A stretch of 61,978 bases of DNA from a virus, in the IMG/VR virus record IMGVR_UViG_3300033153_003306, positions 1-61,978 of that record. One strand, given 5' to 3'. Positions 40,913 to 50,364 of this stretch are shown in pieces (within the stretch, counting starts at the first letter, position 1; each line of letters starts with the position of its first letter). The notes below the pieces were generated by a model. The model saw only the letters and a program-made list of their open reading frames with translations. It did not search any database and was not told where the DNA came from. A program made the position numbers and the translations under genes.

Positions 40913-43900
40913 ACTTAGTCCAACCACAATGTTTACACACTGCACAACCACCTTCGAATATTAACATCGAATCACAATCATCAGCACCACATTTTTCTCC
41001 TGTAAGTGTGTCGTTAGGTAAATAAGCACCAAGTATTTTCTTTATCTGAAATATAAAAGAATATACAGGTGGTTCAATTTTGTCAATAGTTTTAATTATA
41101 TCAACAATAGGAACTCTGTGTCGTAACAACATTCCCAAAACTCTTGCAATTTTCACAACATTTGTTTGATTGTGTGCGTTATTCATAAGTTTTTCTAAAT
41201 GTCCATTCTTAATATGTTTTTTGGCTAATATTTGTAAATGCCCTAGTACGTCTTCTGTTAAAATGTTTGTTTCTGTACTATTCGTAGTTACTAATAAACC
41301 ATTAGGAAGATTTGTTTCCACATCAATAGGTATTGTAACGAGCCATTTTCTACCTTCACTTTTAATTATTTTAAGTTTTGCATCACTTTCTGTTGGAAAT
41401 TTATAGTTTTCGAGTATTTGCCATTTCTTCTTATCTTTTTCACTTGCATTTAAAACACCTTCTCTGCAACCATCTCTATATATAGTAACGCCTTTTAGTT
41501 TAAAATGATGCGCATACTTATATATTTCACTTATTGTTTCCATACTTGTTTCTTTCGGTAAGTTGATAGTAGAACTAATAGATGCTGAGATGTGCATTTG
41601 TATAATTGATTGTAGATGTATTCTATCTTTCCAATCAACCTCAGCAGAAGTTATAAAGTTTTCATTCTTTAAGTGTGCATCTTCGCCATAAATATTATTA
41701 TATTCTTCTACAAGTGGATGATAAACAGTATATGTTTCTTTCTTTCCATCTTTACCCGCTTGATGAACTGTTCTATCATAACCCATCATAAAAATAGGTT
41801 CAATTCCAGAACTCGTTCTTGCTATAATAGAAATAGAACCTGATGGGGCACATGTCGTAAACCCAATATTTCGTGTACCATACTTTTCTAAATCAGGTGA
41901 TAAATTAGGGAAATCTTTTTTAAATAAATTAAAATACTTATGATTTAACCAATTATCCCAATAATTAGAAACTGTATCTTCATCATCTTTAGGCATATAC
42001 TTTTGAAGAATACCACAAGCTCCTCGTTCTTTAGCCAATTCAATAGATTCAAAGATTGTGTTCGTATATAAACAATATCCAATCTTTGATAATTGTTCTA
42101 ATGATTTATGACTACCATACTTCATATTCATTCTGATAAACATATCAGCAAGTCCTGTAAACCCTAAACCAATTTTATTACTTAGTTCTGTGGCTTTACG
42201 ATTTATTTCTAATGGTTCTCTATCGGTATTTAATATATTGATATTGTCTAAAAATCTTGATGCAACTCTAACAGTACTATTAAATTTTTCATAATCAAAT
42301 TCTGCTTTATCTGTAAATGAGTTCTTAACAAATTTATTAAGGTCTAAACTACCAAGACAACAACTCGCACCATTTTCTAATGGTAACTCACCACAATTAT
42401 GAACCAATACACCTGATGAATTTAAATATTTATCATCATCCCATTTGGTAAGTATATAAAAATTATGATTATCCTCAACAGTTAAATCATATACATCTAC
42501 ACATTCAGAGTCAAAAGAATCAGTTATACTTTCAACATATACGGAATCATCTAAATACACATTGTTAGAATTTTTTTCTTTGTATAATTCTAAAAGTCTA
42601 TCCCCATTTTCATCATCCCATTCTTCTAATTTTTTATTTATTTTTTCTTCTGACCAATTATATCTCGCACCATTACCTAATATATTTGACCTTGAAGAAT
42701 ATAATGATAAATATTCTGTTCCTTTTAATTTTTGTATAGGATTATTTATACCACATCTTTTTGTTTTACTTTTATGTTCTTCTACAGTAATCAATTCTAA
42801 ATTATCGATATAATCAGTTGTAGAATTTCCATCTATGTGGTCGATGTTATGTGTAGTTCCATCATACTTAGAATTATAATGTTCATACATCATTCTATAT
42901 TGTTTATTATATCCACATGTTTTACTGTTAATAGTTCTGTAAGACTTTTCTGTATTTTTATCCGAGAAACTATAAAACTTTGATATTTCTTGGTTATATG
43001 ACTTTCCAGCTTCTATGTATGTTTTTCCATCTGGTAGTGCTAATAAATGGTCTGGTGTGCATTTAAAACTACTTCCGTCACTTAAATTTACCATTATTAT
43101 TTTTTTCTTTCCCGATTTAAAAGCTTTTGCTTTTTTTATTTCGACTTTCCATTGATTACGAGAACCATTTTTACGAGCAGAATACACAGGAAATTCTTCG
43201 TTTTTTTCTGTTAATTCTTTAATTGTTACACCATTTCTACCATCAGCAACAGCAACAATAGTATCACCGACAAAACAAGGATTTGTGCTAATAGCTCTTG
43301 TTTCTGGGAATACCCCAGCAGGTTCATCATTCACAATATTATCCCAAAACATAATTCCTGGTTCAGCACCACGCCAATTGGATTCAACAAATAAATCCCA
43401 AATTATTGTTGCTTTTTCAGTTCTTTTGAATTCTGTACCATCTTTTAATGTATACGACATTTCCCAATCAGCATCTTCGTTAACAGCTTTCATAAATTCA
43501 TCTGAAATTCTTATTGAAATATTTGCAAATTGTACTTTACTTTTGTCTGAACCACCTTTAACCCTTATAAATTCTATAACATCAGGGTGTGATATGTCCA
43601 TAGTAAGCATTAAAGCCCCTCTCCTGCCATATTGACCAATAATACCCGTTACCATAGAATATAAATCCATGAAGGATACAGCACCGCTTGTGGTCTTCGC
43701 AGAGTTGTTTACGGGTGCACCCGCAGGTCTTAGAGTAGATAAGTCAAATCCTACACCACCACCTTTACTAAATAATATTGCTTGTCTTTTGGCAGTTTCA
43801 AATATACTACCTATATCATCATTATCAATTTGAACAACATAACAATTTTTTAATGTTGCCGTTACATCGTTAGGGTTTCCGAGAGCATAAAGTATTCTAC

Positions 43901-44132
43901 CCGCAGGTATAAAATAGTTTAAACATTCCCTAAATTCTCCTTCCCAATATTCTCGTTTATCAGGTTCTTCCACTTCTACTATCGCTTTCGCTAATCTATC
44001 ACGCATGTCGTCTAAGGATGTTTCAAGTATTTCACCACTTTCAGCATCTATGATTGCATATTTCTTCATAAATACATCAGCAGCCAAACTATCACCGCCA
44101 AAATTCCTTAGAATCCTTGTAGTAGTATTCAT
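40905..44132 (-). CDS. nrdJ: Class II (B12-dependent) ribonucleotide reductase with intein
   Basis: 1075 residues, of which 294 are an intein, leaving a 781-residue enzyme. Features: NCYVVQIDNDDIGSIF, SKGGGVGFDLSTLRP, GRRGALMLTMDISHPDVIEF, the catalytic loop N-P-C-G-E (interrupted by the intein just before the Cys), TCAPSGSISIIA, and a C-terminal Cys-rich end (CGADDCDSMLIFEGGCAVCK, HCGWTKCG) typical of NrdJ. No separate radical-generating subunit is needed. It makes deoxynucleotides in any oxygen state, given cobalamin. Confidence 0.9.
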   Translation of the reverse strand: MNTTTRILRNFGGDSLAADVFMKKYAIIDAESGEILETSLDDMRDRLAKAIVEVEEPDKREYWEGEFRECLNYFIPAGRILYALGNPNDVTATLKNCYVVQIDNDDIGSIFETAKRQAILFSKGGGVGFDLSTLRPAGAPVNNSAKTTSGAVSFMDLYSMVTGIIGQYGRRGALMLTMDISHPDVIEFIRVKGGSDKSKVQFANISIRISDEFMKAVNEDADWEMSYTLKDGTEFKRTEKATIIWDLFVESNWRGAEPGIMFWDNIVNDEPAGVFPETRAISTNPCFVGDTIVAVADGRNGVTIKELTEKNEEFPVYSARKNGSRNQWKVEIKKAKAFKSGKKKIIMVNLSDGSSFKCTPDHLLALPDGKTYIEAGKSYNQEISKFYSFSDKNTEKSYRTINSKTCGYNKQYRMMYEHYNSKYDGTTHNIDHIDGNSTTDYIDNLELITVEEHKSKTKRCGINNPIQKLKGTEYLSLYSSRSNILGNGARYNWSEEKINKKLEEWDDENGDRLLELYKEKNSNNVYLDDSVYVESITDSFDSECVDVYDLTVEDNHNFYILTKWDDDKYLNSSGVLVHNCGELPLENGASCCLGSLDLNKFVKNSFTDKAEFDYEKFNSTVRVASRFLDNINILNTDREPLEINRKATELSNKIGLGFTGLADMFIRMNMKYGSHKSLEQLSKIGYCLYTNTIFESIELAKERGACGILQKYMPKDDEDTVSNYWDNWLNHKYFNLFKKDFPNLSPDLEKYGTRNIGFTTCAPSGSISIIARTSSGIEPIFMMGYDRTVHQAGKDGKKETYTVYHPLVEEYNNIYGEDAHLKNENFITSAEVDWKDRIHLQSIIQMHISASISSTINLPKETSMETISEIYKYAHHFKLKGVTIYRDGCREGVLNASEKDKKKWQILENYKFPTESDAKLKIIKSEGRKWLVTIPIDVETNLPNGLLVTTNSTETNILTEDVLGHLQILAKKHIKNGHLEKLMNNAHNQTNVVKIARVLGMLLRHRVPIVDIIKTIDKIEPPVYSFIFQIKKILGAYLPNDTLTGEKCGADDCDSMLIFEGGCAVCKHCGWTKCG
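42396..43277 (-). mobile_element. Intein with HNH homing endonuclease domain in nrdJ
   Basis: 294 residues (286-579 of the precursor). It begins Cys1 (CFVGDTIVAVADGRNG, block A), has block B (SSFKCTPDHLLALPDG) and ends with VLVHN followed by the extein Cys (block G). The middle holds an HNH domain, HNIDHIDGNSTTDYIDNLEL. A pre-block F (ECVDVYDLTVEDNHNFYI) is present. The +1 extein residue is the Cys of NPCGE, the predicted thiyl-radical cysteine. All splice residues (Cys1, His-Asn, Cys+1) are intact, so it should splice. Confidence 0.92.
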
Positions 44133-44171
44133 TAATTCTCCATATTTTTATTTAATTATTAGTAAATGAAC

Positions 44172-45185
44172 TTATTTTTTAGGTACTAATTCACCACTTT
44201 TTATTCGTGGGTCATCTTTTAAAACATATAATCGTTTGCCTGTGACTATATCTATCATCCTCTTCTTTCCTTTAGTTGTTCCTACCAATTCACCACTTTT
44301 TATTCGTGGGTCATCTTTTAAAACACACTCGTATTTATTAGTATATATGTTTCTCATCGTAGATTTTCCTTTAGTCGTTCCTACCAATTCACCGCTTAAA
44401 TATCTTGGGTCATCTTTTAAAACTCTTAAATTATTTCCATCTTTATCTTTAACAGATATTAAACCAGTAGCAACACCGACCAATTCACCGCTTAAATATC
44501 TTGGGTCATCTACCGAAATGCTTAATATAGTTCCTTCTTTATCTTTTACAACAACAACACCACAATTTAAATGAACTAATTCACCGCTTAAATATCTTGG
44601 GTCATCTACCGAAATGCTTAATATAGTTCCTTCTTTATCTTTTACAACTGCCATTCCTTTTGTTACAGGTACCAATTCACCGCTTAAATATCTTGGGTCA
44701 TCTACCGAGACCCTCAAATTATTCCCTTCTTTATCTTTTACAGGTACTGTTCCTTTAGTAACCCCAACTAATTCACCGCTTAAATATCTTGGGTCTGACA
44801 CATTCACTAAAAAATTATTCCCTTCTTTATCTTTTACACATACATTTCTATAAGTGTTAAAACCGCCACCGAGTATTAGGTTATAATTATCTTTTCTTTT
44901 AATAAACTTTTCGTTTACTAATTCTGCTTCTTTAGATATCATATCTTCTTTATTATCAAAATTAAAAAGAATTTCTTTTTTAAAATTTTCAATACCGTGC
45001 TTTTTCTGTGCTCGTTTTAAATATCTCCCACTACCCATATAACCATCTATTAGATTATTGGTAGAATGAATGCCTATATATATTTTATTATTTTTGGTGT
45101 TTGTTATTTTATAAACTATAAAATTTAAATTTTCATTTTTAATATATAAATTCCTCAAACTTTTTATAAGATAGTCCCATAGCAT
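44172..45185 (-). CDS. GIY-YIG homing endonuclease with seven [10 protein letters not shown] repeats
   Basis: Up to 337 residues. GIY-YIG core: [38 protein letters not shown]. Seven ~30-33-residue repeats follow, of the form [24 protein letters not shown]; the last two read [11 protein letters not shown]. The start is uncertain: the ATG at 45185 lies inside the upstream gene, and no better ATG/GTG precedes the GIY motif, so initiation may be non-standard or coupled. It lies next to the intein-bearing nrdJ gene. The repeats are probably DNA-binding modules. Confidence 0.75.
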   Translation of the reverse strand: MLWDYLIKSLRNLYIKNENLNFIVYKITNTKNNKIYIGIHSTNNLIDGYMGSGRYLKRAQKKHGIENFKKEILFNFDNKEDMISKEAELVNEKFIKRKDNYNLILGGGFNTYRNVCVKDKEGNNFLVNVSDPRYLSGELVGVTKGTVPVKDKEGNNLRVSVDDPRYLSGELVPVTKGMAVVKDKEGTILSISVDDPRYLSGELVHLNCGVVVVKDKEGTILSISVDDPRYLSGELVGVATGLISVKDKDGNNLRVLKDDPRYLSGELVGTTKGKSTMRNIYTNKYECVLKDDPRIKSGELVGTTKGKKRMIDIVTGKRLYVLKDDPRIKSGELVPKK

Positions 45186-45798
45186 CCATTAATATAATAA
45201 TTTCAAGAAGACATTGATTCTCACCACCCCCGACAATAGTAGCCCCATTATATTTCTTTAATATTTCAAAATCAAAATTCGGAACAGATATTACATGTTT
45301 TTCATTTTTTAGTAATTCCTTTAATTTACCAGTTATTTCTAATTTATCTATTTCTTCGTCTGATGCTTCGTCTGATGCCCAATATTGATTTTTTGTTAAA
45401 AAGTTAAAAACTGTTTTAACTTCTTCATGTGAAAATCCATCATCTATAGAATCTCTAAAAAAGCCATAGCCTTTTTCAATCCAAGTTACATCTCTTAACC
45501 TATTTCTAAGTTTATCTGAATAATCATTTAATGATGCCATATACCAATAAACAATATCCAAACCTTTATCTAACCCCATACCAACACCGTTATAAAAATA
45601 TAGAACTTCACCTTTAAAATTCTTTAAACTTTTGGCGAACTGTTCTATGGTAAATGGCATACCTTTGTTGTATATAGGTTGTATATCCACAATTATAAGT
45701 TTATCACCAGGAATTTTAATAGATTCGTGGTTATGTAAGGTTTCCCTATCTTTACTAAATCTTATTATATCTAAATATTTTTCACCGTTATCACTCAT
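45139..45798 (-). CDS. Hypothetical protein, conserved-looking
   Basis: The start at 45798 has GAGGGTACG ahead. 219 residues: [60 protein letters not shown] and [21 protein letters not shown] beta strand ending in Asp near the start, a Gly-rich loop and an acidic middle suggest a nucleotide-fold enzyme, but I cannot place the family. Its last 47 bases overlap the frame of the downstream endonuclease. Confidence 0.5.
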   Translation of the reverse strand: MSDNGEKYLDIIRFSKDRETLHNHESIKIPGDKLIIVDIQPIYNKGMPFTIEQFAKSLKNFKGEVLYFYNGVGMGLDKGLDIVYWYMASLNDYSDKLRNRLRDVTWIEKGYGFFRDSIDDGFSHEEVKTVFNFLTKNQYWASDEASDEEIDKLEITGKLKELLKNEKHVISVPNFDFEILKKYNGATIVGGGENQCLLEIIILMDAMGLSYKKFEEFIY

Positions 45799-46147
45799 CG
45801 TACCCTCTTGGTCTTGTAATTTGACCACCGAAACCATCTACGGATTTCTGCCCCCCTTTAGGTATTATACTATATCCATCCCAATCAAAATCTTTTTCTA
45901 TAATTTCAGGTAAATATCCAAAATTTTTCTGATAATTAGGAATACCGTAACCAGTAACATAAAATAAATTACCAGTTTTTACATTAAGCATAAACTTACC
46001 AGAATAATCAACCATAACTTTATAGTATTTTTTACCAGGTAATACCGCTACTTTTGTTTCGGTACCACCTGATATGTCTGAATTGTGCGAATTTATTTTA
46101 GTTTGTAACATTAATGAAAATTCGTTTATATCTTTTTCGTAAATCAT
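45791..46147 (-). CDS. Hypothetical protein
   Basis: 118 residues. KYYKVMVDYSGKFMLNVKTG, LFYVTGYGIPNYQKNFGYLP: a beta-hairpin pattern seen in small conserved phage proteins whose role is unknown. Its end overlaps the next gene's start by 8 nt. Soluble, slightly basic. Confidence 0.5.
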   Translation of the reverse strand: MIYEKDINEFSLMLQTKINSHNSDISGGTETKVAVLPGKKYYKVMVDYSGKFMLNVKTGNLFYVTGYGIPNYQKNFGYLPEIIEKDFDWDGYSIIPKGGQKSVDGFGGQITRPRGYDE

Positions 46148-46353
46148 TTCTCTGTTCCATTAACTATATAGTCTAAATTTTCTTCCAAATATTTAACATA
46201 TTCATCAGAAATTGCATCAACATGTTCAGGTAAATACCATAAAAGATAATAAGGAATTGCAATTACATCAAAATTTGCACATGCACTTGAATTTTTAATC
46301 TTAATGGTTTTAGATTTTTTGGCTTTTACTTTTTGTGGTTTAATAGTCTTCAT
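46144..46353 (-). CDS. Small basic protein
   Basis: 69 residues from the ATG at 46353 (a GTG lies one codon upstream). A Lys-rich start (MKTIKPQKVKAKKSKTIKIK) precedes an acidic C-terminal half (HVDAISDEYVKYLEENLDYI). Only 9 nt separate it from the clamp-loader stop. Unrecognised; the lysine-rich tail could bind nucleic acid. Confidence 0.45.
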   Translation of the reverse strand: MKTIKPQKVKAKKSKTIKIKNSSACANFDVIAIPYYLLWYLPEHVDAISDEYVKYLEENLDYIVNGTEK

Positions 46354-46362
46354 CACTATTAT

Positions 46363-47337
46363 TTATATATTCTCTTTAAATTTTATCTGTTGTATTAGCG
46401 CCGCAAGACAACTTTTTAAATTTATTAATTTATCCGTGGTGTAACCATTTTTAAAAGAATAATCTCCTAGTATCAATGTAGCCCTAATAATATTATCATA
46501 ATCGTTTTCGATTATATTGTACATGTTCATATCAAATTCCCTAAAAAAACTTGAAGAGTCTATATCTATTGCTAACACTCTTAAAGCCTTTACATCTTTG
46601 TTTATAAGGGCTTTTAGTAGTTCATCTGATAAACCTTTACCAATTTCTAATATTGAGTCATCTATTACACCTTCACCATTTAAAATTTTGTATTGTTGTA
46701 AAATACCAACAATTTTTCTAAAATCTGGAAAATGTCTTATAACAAGTTCTGCTAATAGCTGACCATCAGCTTCCATATTTTCATTTTTAAGTATAGCTTT
46801 AATTCTTTTTATAAAATTGATAGTTAATGATTGTCTGTCTTCTCTTTTTGAAGGAATTAGGTTAAATGTTCCTTGTGAAAATCTTCCTTGTAGCGGTTCT
46901 ATTATCTTAGAAAGGTTGTTTGTGTTGAAAATAAACCTTGCATTACTTTCCATTTCTTCAATATAAACTTTTAAAGCTTCTTGAAAGGCTGGGGATATTT
47001 TCTCACATTCATCGATAAATACGATTTTATATGGTAGTTCACTATCATCCATACCATATGTTGTTATAAAACTTGTAATATCGTTTCTAAGTATTTCAAT
47101 ACTATTATATAAAGAACCATTAATCTCTAAATAATCTGCTTTTAATTCATTTGTAAGTACGTTAACAAATGACGTTTTTCCTGTTCCTGTATTACCATGA
47201 AGTAATATGTTAGGAATATCCTTTTCTCTGATACAATATTCTAAAAACTTTCTTAGTCTATCAGTAAGAACAATTTCATTCATTTGAGTCGGTCTGTAAC
47301 GTTCCCACCAAAGCGAACTTTGTTTATTATTTTTCAT
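46363..47337 (-). CDS. 44: Sliding clamp loader ATPase, gp44-like
   Basis: 324 residues (T4 gp44 319). AAA+ motifs: SLWWERYRPTQMNEIVL at the N-terminus, Walker A LLHGNTGTGKTSFV, Walker B KIVFIDECEKISP, sensor-1 RFIFNTNNLSKI, and the arginine finger in LQGRFSQG. It loads the gp45 clamp. The small subunit gp62 is not in the window under a recognisable form. A GIY-YIG gene sits directly upstream, and its ancestral stop overlaps this ATG. Confidence 0.9.
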   Translation of the reverse strand: MKNNKQSSLWWERYRPTQMNEIVLTDRLRKFLEYCIREKDIPNILLHGNTGTGKTSFVNVLTNELKADYLEINGSLYNSIEILRNDITSFITTYGMDDSELPYKIVFIDECEKISPAFQEALKVYIEEMESNARFIFNTNNLSKIIEPLQGRFSQGTFNLIPSKREDRQSLTINFIKRIKAILKNENMEADGQLLAELVIRHFPDFRKIVGILQQYKILNGEGVIDDSILEIGKGLSDELLKALINKDVKALRVLAIDIDSSSFFREFDMNMYNIIENDYDNIIRATLILGDYSFKNGYTTDKLINLKSCLAALIQQIKFKENI

Positions 47338-48348
47338 TTTCTTTATCCTTTTTTATTTTTAATTTTTCTCTCATTTTCTTTTTGGTTTTTTCTGTATGCT
47401 TTATACCTTTTCTAATACCAACTAATTCACCGCTTAGATATCTTGGGTCATCTTTAGATACTCTAAATCTTTTACCATCTTTATTCCTGTTTGTAAATGA
47501 ACTAATTCACCGCTTAGATATCTTGGGTCATCTTTAGATACTCTAAATCTTTTACCATCTTTATCTTTGACATTTACGTTTCCTGTTTGTAAATGAACTA
47601 ATTCACCGCTTAGATATCTTGGGTCATCTATTAAGACTTGTGATATGTTTCCTTCTTTATCTTTAACGGTTATAGTTCCTGTTAAATGATGCACCAATTC
47701 ACCGCTTAGATATCTTGGGTCATCTATTAAGACTTGTGATATGTTTCCTTCTTTATCTTTAACGTGCACAACACCATCTAAATTAGTTTTATAATCACCA
47801 CTTAAATATCTCGGGTCATCTTTTGTAACTTGGTGCGTCTTTCCTTCTTTATCTTTAATATAAAACATATCAGTATTAACATGAACTAATTCACCGCTTA
47901 AATATCTCGGGTCATCTTTTGTAACTTGGTATGTCTTTCCTTCTTTATCTTTTACTGTTACAACACCGTGCAAATTATGAACTAGGTCACCACTTAAATA
48001 TCTTTTATCGGTTTTATTAACTTTTAAATACTTTCCTTCTTTATCTTTAACAGTTACAGTCCCCGCACTATTAAAACCACCCCCGAGAATTATATTATAA
48101 GTATCATTTCTTTGTATAAATTCTTCATTAACTAACAGAGCTTCCATTTCTAACATCTCATCCTTGGATTCAAAATCAAATAAAATTTCTTTTGTAAAAT
48201 TTTTAATTCCATGTTTTTTCTGCGAGTTGATAAGATAAGTGCCTGACCCCATGTAGCAATCACACAAATTATCGGTTGAATGAACACCTATATATATTTT
48301 ATTGTTGATTTTGTTGGTTAATTTATAAACCAAATAATGTTTTTTCAT
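47327..48348 (-). pseudogene. GIY-YIG homing endonuclease with repeats, 3' end frameshifted
   Basis: The intact frame runs from 48348 to a stop at 47434 (304 residues): GIY-YIG core (YKLTNKINNKIYIGVHSTDN, DCYMGSGTYLINSQKKHG) and about seven [10 protein letters not shown] repeats. The last repeat lacks 16 bp relative to the copy before it, which shifts the frame to an early stop after KMTQDI. In the original frame the sequence continues through [20 protein letters not shown] and a NUMOD3-like end (EKTKKKMREK), with a stop overlapping the gp44 start. So the DNA-binding tail is lost. A late promoter precedes it. Confidence 0.75.
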
Positions 48349-48378
48349 TTGAACTCCTATAATTAAGTCTTATGTACT

Positions 48379-48386
48379 TATTTATA
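48379..48386 (-). promoter_or_regulatory. T4-type late promoter
   Basis: TATAAATA on the minus strand, 31 nt upstream of the GIY-YIG ATG at 48348, giving the endonuclease its own late expression. Confidence 0.6.
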
Positions 48387-48441
48387 AAAGTTGTTTTTCC
48401 CACCAAAAACTTAACGAATTATCCCAATTACTGCGTTTCAT
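48382..48441 (-). pseudogene. Possible remnant of the gp44 5' end
   Basis: A 19-codon ORF with AAAGGAG upstream encodes MKRSNWDNSLSFWWEKQLL. This resembles the first residues of gp44 (MKNNKQSSLWWERYRP): a basic start, then S-L-x-x-W-W-E. It is separated from the intact gp44 by the GIY-YIG gene. It may be what was left of the original gene start when the endonuclease inserted and rebuilt a new 5' end. It may also simply be a short peptide. Confidence 0.4.
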
Positions 48442-48460
48442 ATAAACTCCTTTAATAAAA

Positions 48461-48486
48461 CCAGTAGCGGTTTTACCCACTACTGG
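48461..48486 (-). terminator. Rho-independent terminator
   Basis: Minus strand CCAGTAG...CTACTGG hairpin followed by TTTTATT, directly after the stop of the 48497-48829 gene. Confidence 0.8.
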
Positions 48487-48496
48487 AAATAAAATT

Positions 48497-48829
48497 TTAT
48501 CGGATTAAACCCATTTCTTTAAAAAGATTTTCAATTATTTTTATTTCTTTTGAAAGTCCTTTAATCATATCACGTGACTCCAGTTTACGCACATGCTTAT
48601 GTTTGCATTTTTTAGGTTTAACAATCTTTTTTTGCTTTGGTACATCCCTTAAATCAAGTTGTATTTTTCTAGTACTACCATCAATAAAGGTTACATTAAC
48701 AAAATACTTAATGTATTTGTTAACGATGATTTCATCTTTTTCTACTTTTACAACATAATCAAGCTGTTCAATTTCGCTGATTCTTTTAGTTGCTAGTAGT
48801 AGTTTGCTTCTCAGTCTTTTGACTTTCAT
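48497..48829 (-). CDS. Small basic hypothetical protein
   Basis: 110 residues, strongly basic. MKVKRLRSKLLLATKRISEI, YFVNVTFIDGSTRKIQLDLR, then KKIVKPKKCKHKHVRKLESR. The central beta hairpin and basic tail suggest nucleic-acid binding. It has a good ribosome site and its own terminator. Unrecognised. Confidence 0.5.
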   Translation of the reverse strand: MKVKRLRSKLLLATKRISEIEQLDYVVKVEKDEIIVNKYIKYFVNVTFIDGSTRKIQLDLRDVPKQKKIVKPKKCKHKHVRKLESRDMIKGLSKEIKIIENLFKEMGLIR

Positions 48830-48854
48830 TTTTACTCCTTTGGTTGTTTATAAA

Positions 48855-49484
48855 TTATGAGTTATCCTCATTGTTTAATATTATATCAATAGATAACCTT
48901 ATACCTGCACACAGCACTTTAAATGCTGTCGCAAATTTGTAATATACATTTGCTATTTTTTCTTTACAATTACAACCTGTATCTTCATCAGTACAAAGTT
49001 GACCTTCTTCAATTAAACACGCATATGTATCAACTGTTGGTATATTAGGATTTTTTATATTATCATTGTTCTCTTTCCACATATCAACAAAACTATTTTT
49101 CTTAAAGTTTAAATCTCGCATAATACTTCTGTGTTCAGGTACGTGTCTTTCTCTTTCAATTAATTTTTTGTATTTCTTTCTAAAATCATTACCAGCTTTT
49201 ACAATTTCAAGTTCATATTTATCCATTATAACGTTGTAATTTTTTAGAGTTTTATGTAACCAAAATTCACAAGTTTTACTTTTATATAATTGGTCTGTTA
49301 TTGGGTCCATTCTATCGATTTTTGTATTGTCTGTATTTAAACATTTACTCATTTTACCATAATACATACAAGAATAACAATTTTTTAATTCGGGTCTATT
49401 AACACATCTTTTTTCATGTTTAAACATCTCTATTGGGTTTACTCTTGTAATACCACACCATTTACAAACATATTTTAAATTCAT
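48855..49484 (-). CDS. Cys-rich protein with zinc-finger-like motifs
   Basis: 209 residues. The N-terminus MNLKYVCKWCGITRVNP, with KHEKRC following, forms a C2HC-type finger. CYSCMYYGKMSKCLN and CEFW make a second Cys cluster. A helical basic middle (FRKKYKKLIERERHVPEHRS) and a third cluster (CLIEEGQLCTDEDTGCNCKE) follow. Probably a nucleic-acid-binding protein. It overlaps the small gene upstream. No family assigned. Confidence 0.5.
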   Translation of the reverse strand: MNLKYVCKWCGITRVNPIEMFKHEKRCVNRPELKNCYSCMYYGKMSKCLNTDNTKIDRMDPITDQLYKSKTCEFWLHKTLKNYNVIMDKYELEIVKAGNDFRKKYKKLIERERHVPEHRSIMRDLNFKKNSFVDMWKENNDNIKNPNIPTVDTYACLIEEGQLCTDEDTGCNCKEKIANVYYKFATAFKVLCAGIRLSIDIILNNEDNS

Positions 49485-49672
49485 TTTTTATCCTTTAGTT
49501 TTTTTAAATCTCTGCGAATTTCCATATATACTTCTCTTTTACCCACCCAAAATTCATAAATTTCTAAGTCTCCAAGGTCGTGAAAATGTTTACAATTTTT
49601 ATCAGCTTCTAACAAATTACGCCTATTAACAGCTATTAAATTATTCACATTGGTAATTAATATATCATTCAT
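49481..49672 (-). CDS. Small hypothetical protein
   Basis: The start at 49672 overlaps the UvsY-like stop (TTTTAATG), with GGAGGACTTTTA ahead. 63 residues: MNDILITNVNNLIAVNRRNL, KREVYMEIRRDLKKLKDKK. Short, basic-ended, helical. Unrecognised. Confidence 0.45.
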   Translation of the reverse strand: MNDILITNVNNLIAVNRRNLLEADKNCKHFHDLGDLEIYEFWVGKREVYMEIRRDLKKLKDKK

Positions 49673-50118
49673 TAAAAGTCCTCCCCATTTACCCATCTCA
49701 TGTAGGCAAATTTTTCTTTTATATCATATCGTTGATTATCTAATAGATTTTGTATTTTCTTAATAAATTCTATTATTAATTCGACAGCTTCTAAAATATT
49801 TTTATAGGATATAAGTATTTCGTCATTATCTAATTTGGTGTTAATTTCTTTTTCAGCCATATTATATATATTGCTTTCTCTGTGTATAAAGTATCTTATA
49901 CTACGAATTCTTTTAAATTCAGAAGTTAATGCTTTTAATCGTTTATTCCATTTATTGTAATGTTTTGCCCAATTATAAATTTTATTGACATTGTTAAAAT
50001 TCTTCTCCATGTCTTTATCTATTACTAAATCTACAACTGCTTCTTGTTCTAATAGTTCTAATTCTTTATATGCGTTTTCTATACTTTCGCTTGGTATAGG
50101 TTGAAAATCTTTACTCAT
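49672..50118 (-). CDS. uvsY: UvsY-like recombination mediator
   Basis: 148 residues (T4 UvsY 137), all helical. The features match UvsY: YNWAKHYNKWNKRLKALTSE in the N-terminal half, a YFIHRES segment, and the C-terminal AVELIIEFIKKIQNLLDNQR with RYDIKEKFAYMRWVNGED, aligning with T4's 'I-K-x-x-x-x-x-I-K-x-x-x-x-M-R-x-x-x-x-G' end. It would load UvsX on gp32-coated ssDNA. Both partners occur in the window. The similarity was judged by eye. Confidence 0.6.
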   Translation of the reverse strand: MSKDFQPIPSESIENAYKELELLEQEAVVDLVIDKDMEKNFNNVNKIYNWAKHYNKWNKRLKALTSEFKRIRSIRYFIHRESNIYNMAEKEINTKLDNDEILISYKNILEAVELIIEFIKKIQNLLDNQRYDIKEKFAYMRWVNGEDF

Positions 50119-50338
50119 CTGTACCCCAAAATCTTTCTCTTAATCCTTTGTATTTGCCCATATAATAAGCAAATTCTAATAATGTATAATGTCTGTGTGG
50201 GTTTGGGTGACAAAATGCTCTACCCATATTCACACTCCACCCCTTGTCATATATCTCAGCATGTTTATTTTCACCATTTATAGTAGCTTTTGGTAATTTT
50301 TTATATTCTTCATATGCTTCTATAATTTTATTATCCAT
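50111..50338 (-). CDS. Small hypothetical early protein
   Basis: 75 residues: MDNKIIEAYEEYKKLPKATI, GRAFCHPNPHRHYTLLEFAY, YKGLRERFWG. Aromatic- and His-rich, unrecognised. It is the first gene after the early promoter at 50365-50393 and overlaps uvsY by 8 nt. Confidence 0.5.
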   Translation of the reverse strand: MDNKIIEAYEEYKKLPKATINGENKHAEIYDKGWSVNMGRAFCHPNPHRHYTLLEFAYYMGKYKGLRERFWGTDE

Positions 50339-50364
50339 TTTAACCTTTTTGGTTGATTACATAT

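Noticed and set aside
46360-46367. TATAAATA word as a late promoter
   Set aside because: It lies 4-7 nt from the next start codon, too close to give a usable transcript for that gene.
44200-48060. Repeat arrays resembling CRISPR
   Set aside because: The repeats are in-frame protein repeats of the endonucleases, with unit DNA drifting at codon positions and no unique spacers.
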